Program-made: the position numbers and the translations under genes
Notes under the pieces: generated by a model
Databases searched by the model: none
What the model was told of the DNA's origin: nothing
Seen by the model: the letters and a program-made list of their open reading frames with translations, nothing else
Assembly: GCF_009905375.1 (NCBI RefSeq)
Contig: NW_027417518.1
Location: forward strand, 109,646 to 173,645
Source of the DNA: Apium graveolens
Lineage: Eukaryota; Streptophyta; Magnoliopsida; Apiales; Apiaceae
Reading direction: 5' to 3'
Length of the DNA stretch: 64,000 nucleotides
Shown here: in pieces, positions 11,481 through 23,058 of the stretch
How positions within the stretch are numbered: position 1 is the first letter of the stretch
Layout: every line of letters starts with the position of its first letter

Positions 11481-12322
11481 TGTATATATTTTTTTAATAT
11501 TTGAATCTAACCGTATTAGTCATTGATTAAAAAGATTGGACTGTCATAAAATTTTCTGTGACACCTTTTTCAGCAGGTGCCTTATTCTCCACCCGTAACA
11601 ATTCTTTCAATGGACGGGTTTTTTTGTACTTTTTTTCGTCGTCACTGTCAATGACATCAGTGAACACATTCAAAGCTTTATCCCCCTCTTTTACAACAGC
11701 ATCAGTTCCAATACCTGGCATAATTAATTGTTATTAATTGTATTTTAATTACAATTAGGAGAAAATAGCTAGAAAGTGTTCCTTCAAATTCCAGCTATCC
11801 AATTTATAATTTGATCAATTTCATTTTTTCTAATTTTAATACAGCTTTTTGGTACTGGGAGAAGATTATATAATCCAATGTTAAAAGAAGAAAGCGAATA
11901 TGTTGATTTACATAGTCCAGACCATTATATAATAGCTATAAAAAGAATATAATAGTGTATGATGTTTAGAAAGCGAATATGTATGATGTTTACATTATAT
12001 GGGATCTCTGCTTCACTTTCACCAATACTGTGGACCATGTTTACGTCCTTTGCAGAGGTTTAGTATTGTTCTTTTCCTGGGAACCTATCCATAATTAGCT
12101 TTTGTTACAGATCAAATAACAATAATTAAAAAAACAACAATTTAAAGAACATATCGATGTAGTGTTTTCAAATGCAAAGTATATTGGGAGAAAAAAATAG
12201 AATATAGATATCACTTATATAATACATAAACATAATACCGTAACCCAACACCTCTCGGTTTAGCCTTTTTGTGGGTTTGAATCTTGTCAAAAATAAGGGG
12301 TGTGTGTGTCTATTTATGTTTA

Positions 12323-12804
12323 AGAGGGGTGTATTCAAAGAAGATTTTGAAATAATTATTTGGATTTTTGAAATCAAGGGGCATTCAATTAAGATTTTAA
12401 TTTTTTTTTAAAATCTGATGGTATTTAATAGAGATTAGAAAATCTTTTAAAATCTGAATATATTCAATTTAGATTTTAAAAAATGTACCAAAATTTGACG
12501 ACATTATTCAATTTGAATTTTTAAAAGTCCATAAAAATTGGGGTATTCAAAAATCCGTGGATTTTTTATTTGAAAACCTTGTGGAGTTTGATGGATTTAC
12601 TAGTTCATTTTTAATCTTTTGAAATCTCTTTAAAATATATGAGATTTTGAAGGATTTCTCGAAATTTCACAAAACCAGCTAGACTCTACAAGATTTTTTT
12701 ATCAACTCCCTCAAAACCCACAAACAATTAAAATCAATGAAAAATCTTTTAAAAACCATGGATTATTATTGATCCTTTAAAATGTGAAATGAATACACCC
12801 CTCC
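12323..12804. mobile_element. MITE-like element, unit 1 (~482 bp)
   Basis: Terminal inverted repeat AGAGGGGTGTATTCA at the left and its near-complement at the right (12790-12804, one mismatch). The interior is rich in AAAATCTTTTAAAATC-like motifs with strong self-complementarity. No ORF. A target duplication is not clear. Present at the same place in all units, so it predates the array. Confidence 0.65.
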
Positions 12805-12939
12805 AAGTAACAAAAAAAAAGTAAACATGATAGAAGTGTATCTACCTCCATCAACCCTGAGCTTAATTGAAAAATCTTGAGCAGTAGTGCTTGAAGTGAC
12901 AAAACAGAAATGAATTGAACTCAAATGAACTTTTAATCA

Positions 12940-13480
12940 AACAAAGTTTTAAGATACCGAATAATGATGTGTAACTTTACCGAACTAATATTCTTGTCTA
13001 AACTCGAGTTCGGTATATTCGAAATGAACATAAATCGTTCACGAATATATAGAGATTAACCGAAAACGAACTGTTTATGAACATTATATATTATTTTAAA
13101 AAGTAATTTTTACCTATATTTTTATTTAATTTTTTTATGAAAAATAATATTTATTTTAAATAATTATAAATTTAATTAAATATAAATTATGAATAATATA
13201 TATTTTATATACAACTATTTTTGTCGAATCAAACTCGAGTTTAACGAATGAGTCGAGCTCGAGCTGAACACAAACCGACCTCAAGTCGAACATCTTGAAA
13301 ACTTGATTATGTTCATTAAAATTATCGAACAAATTATGTTGTTCGTACTCCTTTTCGATAAGAGAAATTGAATGAAATTATCGAACTCATACAAGGACGA
13401 ACTCGAACGAGTTTGACGAAAATCATGTTTTTTAATCCCTTAAGAAAATATAAGTAATGGAAAAGGAATACCGCATCGAG
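12940..13480. repeat. CGAACTCGAGTT-rich interspersed repeat, unit 1
   Basis: Repeated AACTCGAGTT, TCGAACTCG and TATCGAAC motifs in both orientations around an AT-rich core. Collinear with about 56100-56580 in unit 3. Most of it is deleted in unit 2 (junction near 36928). The class is not recognised. Confidence 0.4.
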
Positions 13481-14065
13481 AAACATTGACAATTCACGTT
13501 AATATTACCTGAGTCTATAGACAATGACTTTGCACTTTTTTTCTAGTTCGTTCGATCTTTTATGAGCAGCATCAACACTATAAGGGGAAATCTCACGGAC
13601 ACAAGCTTTACATCGCCACCACCTATGACGAGAAATATCTAGCGATCCTCGTTGTTACTCCCATGTACTTTTATTTATACCATTGACGGGGATGCAAGCC
13701 ATCGAGTTTTCATTTATCACATCAGCCACGCACTCCAAGACCACATACATAAAGTAATTTATTTATGTATCACAATAATTAAATATTAAGTAATCTACTC
13801 TTAAAAAATCTCAAGATATTTGAAAAGGCTTGAATTTGTTAAAGTGTAATATTTAACTGTTTTTGCACTCGTAGAGTGCACAAATCGAGCACAAAACAAA
13901 TTTTGTAGAAGAGGATGGGAGGGCTCGACAACCTGGGATATCATAATTTAAAATCAAGATCTCTCTAAATCTTGGGGTATTACGACAACTCCTTGATTGA
14001 TTCAAATATTATTCCACAAAAAAATGTTATAAAACACAAAACTTTCAAGATGTCTCATAGTATGC

Positions 14066-14067
<2 letters not shown>

Positions 14068-14106
<39 letters not shown>
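14068..14106. repeat. (TA)n microsatellite
   Basis: 39 bases of uninterrupted TA dinucleotide; only 11 bases at the equivalent sites 37284-37294 and 57767-57777. A unit-specific expansion. Confidence 0.95.
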
Positions 14107-14110
<4 letters not shown>

Positions 14111-14426
14111 CGGAAAGCTAAGTCCACATTTATATCCACAAAAATATATTCTAGAAAGTGAGATGCATATAAGCAAGGGGAAAGAGGGTTACCTCACCGA
14201 AAAAGGCTGGCAATTTAAATTCTCCTCTTTTCGTAGCACATCAGAATTCATTGAGTTTGTGGATGATGAATCTATTACATCGGCAAGTTCATTCACAAGC
14301 TTTGGCGCACCTTCTATGAAAGTATAAGCACAGTTCTTCTTCATTCCAAACTAAATCCATAACACCTCTTGAGATGGAATAAAATTTTATTGGAATCACG
14401 AATGGTATGTGATATAGATAAAAATA

Positions 14427-14968
14427 TGTCCTAAAGACACATTAATATCGCATTAATTGCACTTGGGCTTCTTGTCCGAAAAGTACAACACAGGCCTGTC
14501 TCGTCCAAGCTTCGTAGCAGGCATGTCTGGTTTAAGCTTCGTAACAGGCCTACGACGGCCCAAGCAACCAAGGCCCACCAGCGGAGGTCATCCAAGTCCA
14601 CGAACACGAGCTGTTCACGGACTAGGCCCAATACGGCTGGAAGTGCAAAGACATTTGTTCTAAACGGACTCAAAATCCTACATAGAAGGTTCTGGATCCC
14701 CTTCCCCAAGAGGACTCCTATTCATCATCTAAGTTGGAGACTTGTCCACTAAGTCTCCCAACAGAAGTCTAACCCTAGACACACCACTATATAAAGGGTT
14801 CTACCCCTCAACCTAGAACTACGTTTTTGGCTTTATTCTCTACAACACAGAGATACGTAGGCATCTTGCTAGGACGAATAGTCCCGAATGCAAGAGCAGC
14901 CATTAAAACTTGAAGCTCACCAACCCTGGCATTAAATACTAAAGTACTCCGGTTTTTATTCAACAACA
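14427..14968 (+). repeat. Gypsy-1 5' LTR
   Basis: Likely starts at TGTCCTAAAG (14427) and ends ACAACA at 14968 next to the primer binding site. A TATATAAAGGG box near 14790 suggests its promoter. The left edge is inferred from the TG dinucleotide and not from a second LTR. Confidence 0.65.
14788..14799 (+). promoter_or_regulatory. TATA box in gypsy LTR
   Basis: CTATATAAAGGG lies about 180 bases upstream of the primer binding site, a normal position for an LTR promoter. Units 2 and 3 keep it with small changes. Confidence 0.5.
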
Positions 14969-15001
14969 TTTGGCGCCGTCTACGGGAAGACTACAACAAC
15001 C

Positions 15002-16600
15002 ATGGTGAATACACGACGAAGAAACAATGGTGGAACAGACACTCCTATTCCACAACGAACAGTCGCATCAGCGCTGGAAGTACCACCTTACTCAACTTAT
15101 GCCTCCTCACAAGGAGGAACCCTGGTCGGGGCAACTGAGGCTGAGCCGCAAGGGTCGAATCCCCCGGCTCCTCAAGGGACAAATCCCTAATTACAGTAGG
15201 TACATGCACCTGTGAGCTCTCAGCCCGTTGGGTATGAGTACTCGATGATCGCGACCACTACCCCCCCTTACAGGATGCCTCTATACCCTGAAGTTGAAGG
15301 GAGTGGACACTCTGATAGGGGTGAAGCACAAGGGTGGACACCCTAAGACATACGTGGCTTGGCTCCTATTCCGGAGGATCAAGAATTCTCTGGACCTTAT
15401 ACTGAAAGAGACTCTGAATCATCTGATGATGATGTTGCTCCAAGAAGGAGACGTGCTGGCAACGAACCAATGGCTGATACAGAATAACGCTCCAGGAGCA
15501 CTCAAGGGATGATCCCCCAAGATGTTCAAGAGAGGATCAGGGCTCATGAAGCTGAGCTCCAAAGGTTAAAGCGTGACCTAGAGGCACAACTGACTCCAAG
15601 ACCCCCACTTGCTCCAAGACGAAGAGGTTCTCCTCCAATCATAGATCTGGATGGTCCAATACCAAGAAGGGCAGTTGCCCCAAGGGCTGATCCAAGTGAT
15701 CTTATACCCCTGGGAGATCCCGATGATCCAAACCCACCATTCACTGATGAGATAATAAACACTCACATTTCTAAGAAGTTCAAGATGCCCACCATCAAAG
15801 CATACGATGGTACTGGCGACCCTGCTAACCATGTTAGGACGTTCTCTAATGCCCTGCTGCTACAGCCCGTGAACGACGCTATTAAGTGTCAGGCCTTCCC
15901 TCAAACCTTGTCGGGTATGGCTCAAAGGTGGTATAGTCATCTGCCTCCGAACTCTATTGGATCCATTAAGGACTTGAGCCAAGCTTTTATCAAGCAATTC
16001 ATAAGTGGCAGAGTGCACGAGAAGAGTTCAGCCTCTCTCATGGGCATAATCCAAGGAGTAAAGGAGTCCTTGAGAGAGTATCCGATTCGGTTTATAAAGA
16101 AGGATTTGAAGGTCCCTGATCTTGATGATAAGGTAGCTATGACAGCCCTACAGCAAGGGACTAGAGATGAGTTCTTTAAGATGTCCCTGGCTAAATTCCC
16201 TCCCGAGAGTATGCTGCAGCTCCAGGATAGAGCCGCAAAGTATATCAAGATGGAGGAGAGTATGAAGAAGACAGCTGTGAATAACGAACCTACTACAAAC
16301 AAGAAGAGGAAGACGGATCAGAAGTATGACACTAAGGACAAGTACCCACAAATTAGCAAAAGCTCTGACTCCTCCTCTTTTAAGAAGAATCAGCAACCAA
16401 GGTTTGCTGGGTATGCAAGGTTGAACACTCCAAGGAGCCATATCCTTACGGAAATTGAGAAGGACAAAGACTTCAAATGGCCGAAGCCACTAAGGGGGAA
16501 CCCGAGAAAAGAGACAAGAGTAGGTACTGCAGGTTTCACAAAGATGTTGGTCATGATACTGACGATTGTAGGAAACTCAAGGACGAGATTTAGTATCTGA
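15002..16600 (+). pseudogene. Gypsy-1 gag
   Basis: The N-terminus at 15002 (MVNTRRRNNGG) is interrupted by a stop at 15188 and further stops near 15345 and 15480. The main open stretch is 15509-16600 (363 residues). It holds a basic/proline-rich N-terminal segment and then the retrotransposon Gag core, from about residue 90 (FKMPTIKAYDGTGDP) through QAFPQTLSGMAQRWY to about residue 250 (LQDRAAKYIKMEE), with a lysine-rich tail. This is the longest open reading frame of the gypsy fragment, but upstream stops separate it from its natural start. Confidence 0.85.
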
Positions 16601-16849
16601 TCTGAAGGGGAAAGTTTGGACATTTCACCAAGGGTGAAGAGGCCGGAGGCCAAAAGAGAGATAATGATCGAAAACATGACGATCGGAGGGGTAACGACAG
16701 AGATCGCAACCCACAGCCCCGAGGGCTGGTAATCAATATAATCTTAGGGGGTCCAACTGCAGCTGGCACTACAAGGAACTCCCGAAAAGCAAATGCAAGA
16801 GAAGTAATGAGCATAGTTGGGGAACCATCTAAGCGTTCTAAGTCAGAGA

Positions 16850-17362
16850 TGACACTTGAATTTTGGTGACCCGGACCTTGAAGGTTTGAAATTTCCTCAG
16901 GATGATCCTCTGGTTATCACTCCGATAATTAGAAATTGTCCTGTTATGAGGGCCCTAATGGACAATGGAGCTTCTATTGACATTCTGTTCCATGATACAT
17001 TCATAAGGATGGGCTATAATGACTCTCAACTAACTCCATATGACGCACCCATCTATGGGTTTAACCATGGGGAATGTAAAGTCGAGGGAGCAATATAACT
17101 TCCCGAAACTATCGGGGAAGAGCCCAGGGAGGCCACGCAAATGTTGAACTTTCAGGTTGTCAAGGCAGCCTCTACTTACAATGCCATCATGGGTAGGACA
17201 GGGATTCATGCTTTTAAGGCTATGCCCTTAACTTACCACATGGTACTGAAGTTCCCGACTATGAACGGTGTTGGAGAATCAAGAGGAGATCAGAAAAGGG
17301 CCCGCAGTTGCTATGTCGCAGCACTTAGGCCCGATGGAATCGGGGGCAGGTTTTCCCCATAA
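16850..17362 (+). pseudogene. Gypsy-1 aspartic protease region
   Basis: Contains the active-site motif MDNGASIDILF near residue 40 of the stretch opening at 16856, followed by LTPYDAPIYGF. A stop at 17096 splits it, and the second half (17141-17362) has YNAIMGRTGIHAFKA, typical of the C-terminal part of Gypsy proteases. Frameshifted relative to gag. Confidence 0.8.
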
Positions 17363-17414
17363 AAGACATGGACGCCGAGAGAATGACGAACTATAAGGAA
17401 AGCTAGCTGAGGAC

Positions 17415-18365
17415 TTGGTCCCAATTCCCTTAGATCCCTTAGACCTGAAAAAAGTCACATACATTGGGGCATCTTTGGACAAGCCCTTGAAGGGTCGAAT
17501 AATAACTTTCCTCCAAGAGAACAATGATGTATTCGCTTGGACAGCAGCTGATATGTCTGGGATTGACCCAAACCTTATAACTCATAGGTTGAACATTAAT
17601 CCAACTCGAAAGGCTGTAAAGCAAAAGAAGATAACGTATGCCCCTGATAGGATGGAAGCCATTAAGCAGGAGGTCGAGAAGCTTTTAGAAGTTGGATTTA
17701 TTGAGGAAGTGTAATTCCCTGAATGGTTGGCCAACCCCGTAATAGTTAAGAAGGCTAATGGAAAGTAGAGGATGTGCATTGACTTCACTGATTTGAATGA
17801 TACATATCCCAAAGACTATTACCCCCTACCAAGGATTGATACCCTGATCGATGCCACTGCTGGACATGAAATGCTAAGCTTTATGAATGGCTTCAGTGGT
17901 TACAATCAGATTAGAATGCATAAGGATGACACCCCCAAGATATATTTCATAACTGGCTTTGGTGTATTTTGTTATCTTTTTATGGCTTTTGGACTTAAGA
18001 ATGCAGGAGCTACTTACCAAAGACTGATAAATAAGATATTCGCCCATCTAATTGGGAAGACCATGGAGGTCTATGTCGATGATATTTTAGTCAAAAGCCT
18101 AAGCAAGGCCGATCATATTAGCCACCTCAGAGAGGCATTTGAAGTGTTGAGACACCACAAGATGATGTTAAACCCAGCCAACTGTGCTTTTGGCGTTGGG
18201 TCTGGAAAATTTTTGGGCCATATGATCTCAAAAAGGGGGATAGAGGCCAACCCCGATAAGATCAAATCCATCCTAGACATGGAGCCACCACGCTCCATCA
18301 AAGGCGCTCAGAAGCTGACAAGAAGAATTGTAGCTCTACGGAGGTTCATCGATCTCCAACTCTAG
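17415..18365 (+). pseudogene. Gypsy-1 reverse transcriptase
   Basis: The linker and N-terminal RT (about 17570-17714) reach EVGFIEEV before a stop. After that come MCIDFTDLNDTYPKDYYPLP, FMAFGLKNAGATYQRL and the catalytic YVDDILVKS near 18073, then LGHMISKRGIEANPDK. The frame stops at 18363, and the reading continues weakly (ESQGAFGQLKKYMTEAPLL) to about 18545 before homology ends. RNase H and integrase are absent. Confidence 0.88.
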
Positions 18366-18550
18366 AGACAAATTCCAACCCTTTTTCAAAACTCTTAAGA
18401 AGGCGAAGGATTTTTAATGGACAGCTGAGAGCCAAGGGGCCTTTGGACAGTTGAAGAAGTACATGACTGAAGCCCCATTGTTGGCTAAACCAAGTCCGTG
18501 TTGCATGATTCTTGGTTCCACCGGTAAAGAACTGCAAATAAATCGTTGAA

Positions 18551-19753
18551 GCAAGTACAAAGGCCAACCTTATATATAGTACACCACCTGACTACATCGT
18601 CTCCATTGAAATGCATTTAAATCCATATATGTATTAATATATCATGATAAAGTACAAGATTAATCGGATAGTGATAGAAGGGAGAGAATATATTTCTGGG
18701 AAATAGTTTTAACTGCTCGTCATCCTCTTAAACAAACAAATATGGGAGTCTTAAATTGTTGGTTGATGAGTATGGCAAATTAATCAAAAAAGGCCGTTGG
18801 TTTTATTGGTTTCCCAGTGGAGTTATACTTGTATAATAGAAAAAGTAAAAACCTCTAGTATCGAGAGCGAGATGTGCAGACTTAGGTTAGCATAACGGGT
18901 AAGAAGAGCAAGTTAAAGAACAAAACGAGAAAATCGAAAGAAACGACCACAACCTACCCTTCTTCCAAATTATTTTATCAATTTTTATTATGCATTTATA
19001 ATTAATATATATTTATTTAAATATATTAATAATATAATATAATTTGATAAATAAAATAACAAAAATACAATTTTCGAGGTAGGGATCAATTTAAGTGAAA
19101 AAATTAAGAGAATTATTATTTGGGTCTCTAAGAATAGTGAATATATTTATATATATTTATACGATAACATAATATAAATGAAAATATATAACTGTTAACT
19201 TGACCGGTACAGCGGACATGGTAAGCTAGTCTATATTCTACTATTAATCAAACTTGTTAAAACACCCAATGTAAAAAAAACAATAAAACATGGTTTTATT
19301 TTACCTGTTAATACTTTTCTAAATATTTGTTAACTAAATCTAAAAGATGTAAAATATATTTATTTATTTAAAAAAGAAATGAAATACACATCCAAAACAA
19401 TGACAAACTCTATTATTATTTTGCAATTAGAATCTATATTATTTATATCATGTTATTTCTAAACTCATATATTTAAAACTCTTCCATATATTATTTAATT
19501 AATCAAAGTAATAAGAGATGAATGGAAAAATAAACTAAAAGATTATAAGTTTGGAGATTTTAATCTATACTATACTATTAATAATACCTGCATTGTTTCA
19601 AACTAGTTTGATTTATTTGTTCATCCAAAAAATATTAAATTTATTTATTTCTATAAAAAAATATAAATCACGTACCCAACATAATTACAAACTCTATTAT
19701 TTATATGGCCGCTCCAATCTATACTACTTATACTCAACTTCTTCCTCAACTCT
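18551..19753. other. AT-rich spacer, no gene seen
   Basis: Very AT-rich sequence between the truncated gypsy element and CACTA-L. No recognisable ORF, RNA gene or element end. Deleted in units 2 and 3. Confidence 0.5.
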
Positions 19754-20179
19754 CACTACAAGAAAAAAAGGGTAAATTTGACGGACTAAATATGACTGCG
19801 GCTAAATTTGACTGTCGGTCATATTTACGGTCAACCTTCATTTATAGCTGGTCAAACTTAATTTGGATCGACAACAGTCGCATTCGAAGTCAGCCATTTA
19901 TTTGCACCTAGTCAATAGTTAATTTTGACTAAATGCAGTCGAATTTAATTTTGGTCAAATTTAGTCGGTCATATTTATTTTTTGGATTGCAAAATAAAGA
20001 GATGGAAAATTCCCGCCAAGGAAACAAAATTTGAGGGGTGTAAATATGACCGCTTTCAGTCTTATTTAGGCACAGTCATTTTTAACTTTTGGCGCTAAAG
20101 TTCCCGCCACGGTTAAACAAAAATAGCAAAAATAAATTTGACCGATGACGGTCATATTTATAAATGTGACTACCAGTGG

Positions 20180-21240
20180 TGAATTTTAAAATAATTATTT
20201 TTATTCATTTATTTTATTAAATATTAAATAATTTATTAAATTTAAAAAAAAACACTGGGGTACTCTAATAACATAAACAACATATTAAGAATTATTTTAG
20301 TCACCAGTCAAATTTATTTTAAATGATATAAATAAATGTTTAGTACGAGAACATAATATATACATTAAAAACTAATGAACACATAGTAATACGCGTGTAA
20401 AAATTATATCAAAAATATATTATATTGTTCAAATATTCGTGGGAGATACATGATATAAGATTTGTATTCAGATGTTAGGCCGTTAATTGAAAGGATTACT
20501 AGTTTTGTGATTTTCCAAGTTTAATTTTAACGATCCAACTATACGGATGTTAACTTTGTTAGTTTTGAAGGGTTCATGAAAAAATTTTAACGTTCCAACT
20601 ATACGGATTTTAGTTTTAATGACGGTAATTATATATCAAGTAAGTCAAAAATGGTTTAGATGGAGGCACTACTAGAATTCTGATAAAAGATACCGGTACT
20701 TGGACATCCATTGTTTAGACGACCAATGTTAAAAGCCTATATCAATATCGATATAATTTAAAGTGATGTTAAAGCTCACATCACACCCTCAGTCGATCGA
20801 CTCTTGCTTTCAGCACATTAAAAATATACAGATACGAATTTATAATAGTAAGTAATAAATAAAGTCGAATGCATAACTATAGTCCATCTATAATATTGGA
20901 CCAAAATAAAAAATATATACTTCAATGCATATACTATGTCTTATAAATGCATAAATGGATAGTTGGTACTATATTTAACACTAAAGATAGTTATAGTTAT
21001 CTTCACCACATTATTATATAATTATAAATGATATATATACATATAGGTTATGCCCAAATATGGACATAGGCTATAAACAGACCCATTACTATAATTAATA
21101 ATAATATTAGGTTTAATAAACACGCTCAAGAATATGGAAAAGCTCTCCTAATTTGTATATGAATCGGGACCATGTACCGCATATTGACCAAGACTTTGCA
21201 TAATGACATGTGAGAATATATAAAGAAGGATAGTCATGTT
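20180..21240. other. CACTA-L interior, AT-rich, no gene
   Basis: Collinear with 39636-40670 and 60110-61140. Contains a possible end of a further CACTA-type element at 20667. No coding sequence seen. Confidence 0.5.
20667..20800 (+). mobile_element. Possible left end of a third CACTA-type element
   Basis: CACTACTAGAATTCTGATAA is followed by variants of GACCAATGTTAAAAGC and GTGATGTTAAAGCTCAC, which resemble subterminal repeats. The same sequence is at 40086 and 60559. No matching right end was found, so this may be a relic or a chance match. Confidence 0.35.
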
Positions 21241-21800
21241 CACCTATTACTAGGAGGTGATACCTCCCCATCTCTTACTATGAGGTGAGTCGTGTCTGCC
21301 TCTCCAACAGGAAGGGGGCATGTCCACCTCTTACTAGGAGGTGAGTCTCTCTTACAAGAAAGTTAGTCCTGCCCTCCTCTTACTAGGAGATGAGTCTTAT
21401 CCGCCTCTCCAGCAGGAAGGGGTCATGTCCACCTCTCAACACGATTGGAGTCCTGTCCACCTCTCAATCGGGAAGAGAGTCTTGTCCACCTCTCAACAAG
21501 ATAGAGATCAAGTCCACCTCTCAACAAGATAGAGATCAAGTCCACCTCTCAACAGGAGGGGAGTCCCGTCCTCATACTACTAAGAGGGGAGTTTTGTCCT
21601 CATACTACTAAGAGAGGAGTCCTGTCCTTACACTACTAAGAGGGGAGTCATCTCCTCATATCATGCATGACTCCATATTACTAGGAGGGGTGGCCTATAA
21701 CAATATTAGTATGAGGGGTAGCATGTCCCCATATTATCAAGTGGTCAGTCCTGCACCCATATTAACAAGTAAGTAGTAATTTCTCCATATTTCGGAGAGG
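21241..21800. repeat. GA/CT-rich minisatellite, unit 1
   Basis: Many imperfect copies of a roughly 25-35 base motif built from CTTACTAGGAGGTGAGTC and GTCCACCTCTCAACA, later shifting to CTACTAAGAGGGGAGTC. Units 2 and 3 have the same block with different repeat copy numbers. Open frames through it are low-complexity and not considered genes. Confidence 0.85.
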
Positions 21801-21982
21801 CTCTAACATATCAGTTGGAGGACAAACTCACATACAAGCTAGACAGAAGATATAATTACAACATCTTATGACTACATGATCTCATAGGGGACACATCATA
21901 GGGTCTTTATATCACATCTTAAGAGAATATATCCAGATTTTATGATTGAGAGAGCAAATATTTAAAATAAAGGTCATACTCT

Positions 21983-22563
21983 CCTGCTTCCACAATCCGA
22001 CGTTCTTTGTGCAGGGAAATACTGAGTTTATACTCGAGAATTATGTTAATTTGGAACTACAAGTACCAAGTAAGTTGATGTTTTTATGTTTTAATCAGTT
22101 GTGTCTCTGTTTTATATTTTACAATACAAACATATATTTGAACTGCCTGCTTAATTTATCTTTAGTATTATAGAAATATGGAGAAGTCCTTTAAATTTGC
22201 TGAAACGCGAGGTATATTCCCATCACCCTTTGTATCTTGATGATTTAAATTTATTATCCTGTAAGTTTTGTACTAATTTATGATGGATTACAAGACCAAC
22301 TGTGATTTTATATGATTGTTTGCATTTAGATGTGCAAACTGTATACCTGAAAAATATTGGTTTATAGTTGGAGCCAAGAACAAAATGATTCGCATATACA
22401 ACTACAACACATAGGATAAGATAAAAGAATTTGAAGCACACACACTACGTCAAGTCATTGGATCTACATCGAAGCCTTCAATATGTTTTGTCAGCGTCTG
22501 ATGACAAGCTCATCAAGCTCCAGGACTGGGAGAGGCTGAGAATGCACTCAATTTTTTTATCAA
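21983..22563 (+). pseudogene. Coatomer subunit beta-prime (COPB2) WD40 fragment, unit 1
   Basis: The family is the WD40 beta-prime subunit of the COPI vesicle coat. Exon a (to 22069) includes EILSLYSR and LIWNYKYQ before a GTAAGT donor. Exon b (22166-22211) has NMEKSFKFAETR before a GTATAT donor. Exon c (from 22330) has KYWFIVGAKNKMIRIYNYNT, then a stop where the family has a sense codon, then EFEAHT and a frameshift. Together they correspond to the first WD40 repeats near the N-terminus. The exon-intron structure is kept, so this is captured genomic DNA, not a retrocopy. Stops and frameshifts rule out function. Confidence 0.82.
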
Positions 22564-22784
22564 GATAAAACATATATATTTACACTTATTATTTTTCTGA
22601 TGATTGACTTGTATATTTTTTAATTTACTGCTAGGTTTTTCTTGCCAACACAAGAGACTCATTCTTTTTTCTGTTATTGGATTCATTTGTTTTTTCCTGA
22701 TTAGTGTCGTTCTTTTAGCAAATTTATATCCGGATAAATTTTTAGAAATATGAATGAATTACAGTGTCATTTTACAAGAATGCA

Positions 22785-23058
22785 TATGGGATTAAACAAC
22801 TCCTTAGCGGGCCCTGTATTACGATCCGATAATATTAGAGGGTCCTCCTTTTTACAACGGCATTATTATGTATTCCACCGTAAATTAAAGTATTTTGTAA
22901 ATTTGCGTGAAGATTCTATTCATGAGATACTTCATTCGTTGGAATATTCTTCTTTGGTGCAGGTTTACTCAGTTTAAGATGCCGCTTCCAGTAACTTGAA
23001 GTGCCTTGCAGAGAGGAATTTGGTCAAGAATGGGCAAATAAGCATATTGTTCCGCAGG
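22785..23058 (+). pseudogene. Unidentified exon-like segment downstream of the coatomer piece, unit 1
   Basis: A reading frame with LNNSLAGPVLRSDNIRG, HYYVFHRKLKYF and ILHSLEYSSLVQVYS reaches a TAA at 22975-22977. The same frame then continues as DAASSNLKCLAERN and NGQISILFRR to a CCGCAG/GTTTGT donor-like site at 23058. Amino-acid composition and conservation with 44130-44398 suggest a real exon. I do not recognise the family, and it does not match the expected next part of coatomer beta-prime. Confidence 0.5.

Larger units (their letters stand above)
10985..14350 (-). pseudogene. Unidentified multi-exon host gene, unit 1 copy (most decayed)
   Basis: Minus-strand exons match the better-kept unit 3 copy. 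From 5' to 3' they are: exon i 14193-14350 (contains YTFIEGAPKLVNELADVID), exon ii about 13509-13732 (contains RHRWWRCK, with one premature stop and a 1-base insertion near 13540), exon iii truncated at about 11993-12047, exon iv-a 11565-11714, and exon iv-b 11033-11156 (26 bases lost). Exon v is scrambled by a short duplication near 10890-10930, and the terminal exon vi is deleted near 10778. The 5' end of the gene is replaced by the gypsy fragment starting near 14427. Not recognised as a known family. Confidence 0.6.
14427..18550 (+). mobile_element. Gypsy-1, truncated Ty3/Gypsy retrotransposon, unit 1
   Basis: Order: 5' LTR (14427-14968), primer binding site TGGCGCCGTCTACGGGAA at about 14970-14987, gag, protease, reverse transcriptase, then loss of homology near 18550 at the start of RNase H. 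Integrase and the 3' LTR are absent, so no target duplication can be checked. The TGGCGCC primer site and long gag fit non-chromovirus plant Gypsy elements (Tat-like); this lineage call is inference. Confidence 0.85.

Noticed and set aside
12940..13480. Named transposon family for the CGAACTCGAGTT-rich block
   Set aside because: No terminal repeats or target duplication could be defined, so it is listed only as an unclassified repeat.
15509..16600. 363-residue open frame as a host gene
   Set aside because: It is the Gag core of a truncated Gypsy element, with upstream in-frame stops and no separate promoter.
14427..18550. Complete Gypsy element
   Set aside because: No integrase, no complete RNase H, no 3' LTR and no target duplication.
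21341..21611. Open frames through the GA/CT-rich repeats
   Set aside because: Low-complexity translation of a minisatellite; frames differ between units.
21241..21800. CRISPR-like array
   Set aside because: Repeats are imperfect and directly adjacent, without unique spacers, in plant nuclear DNA.
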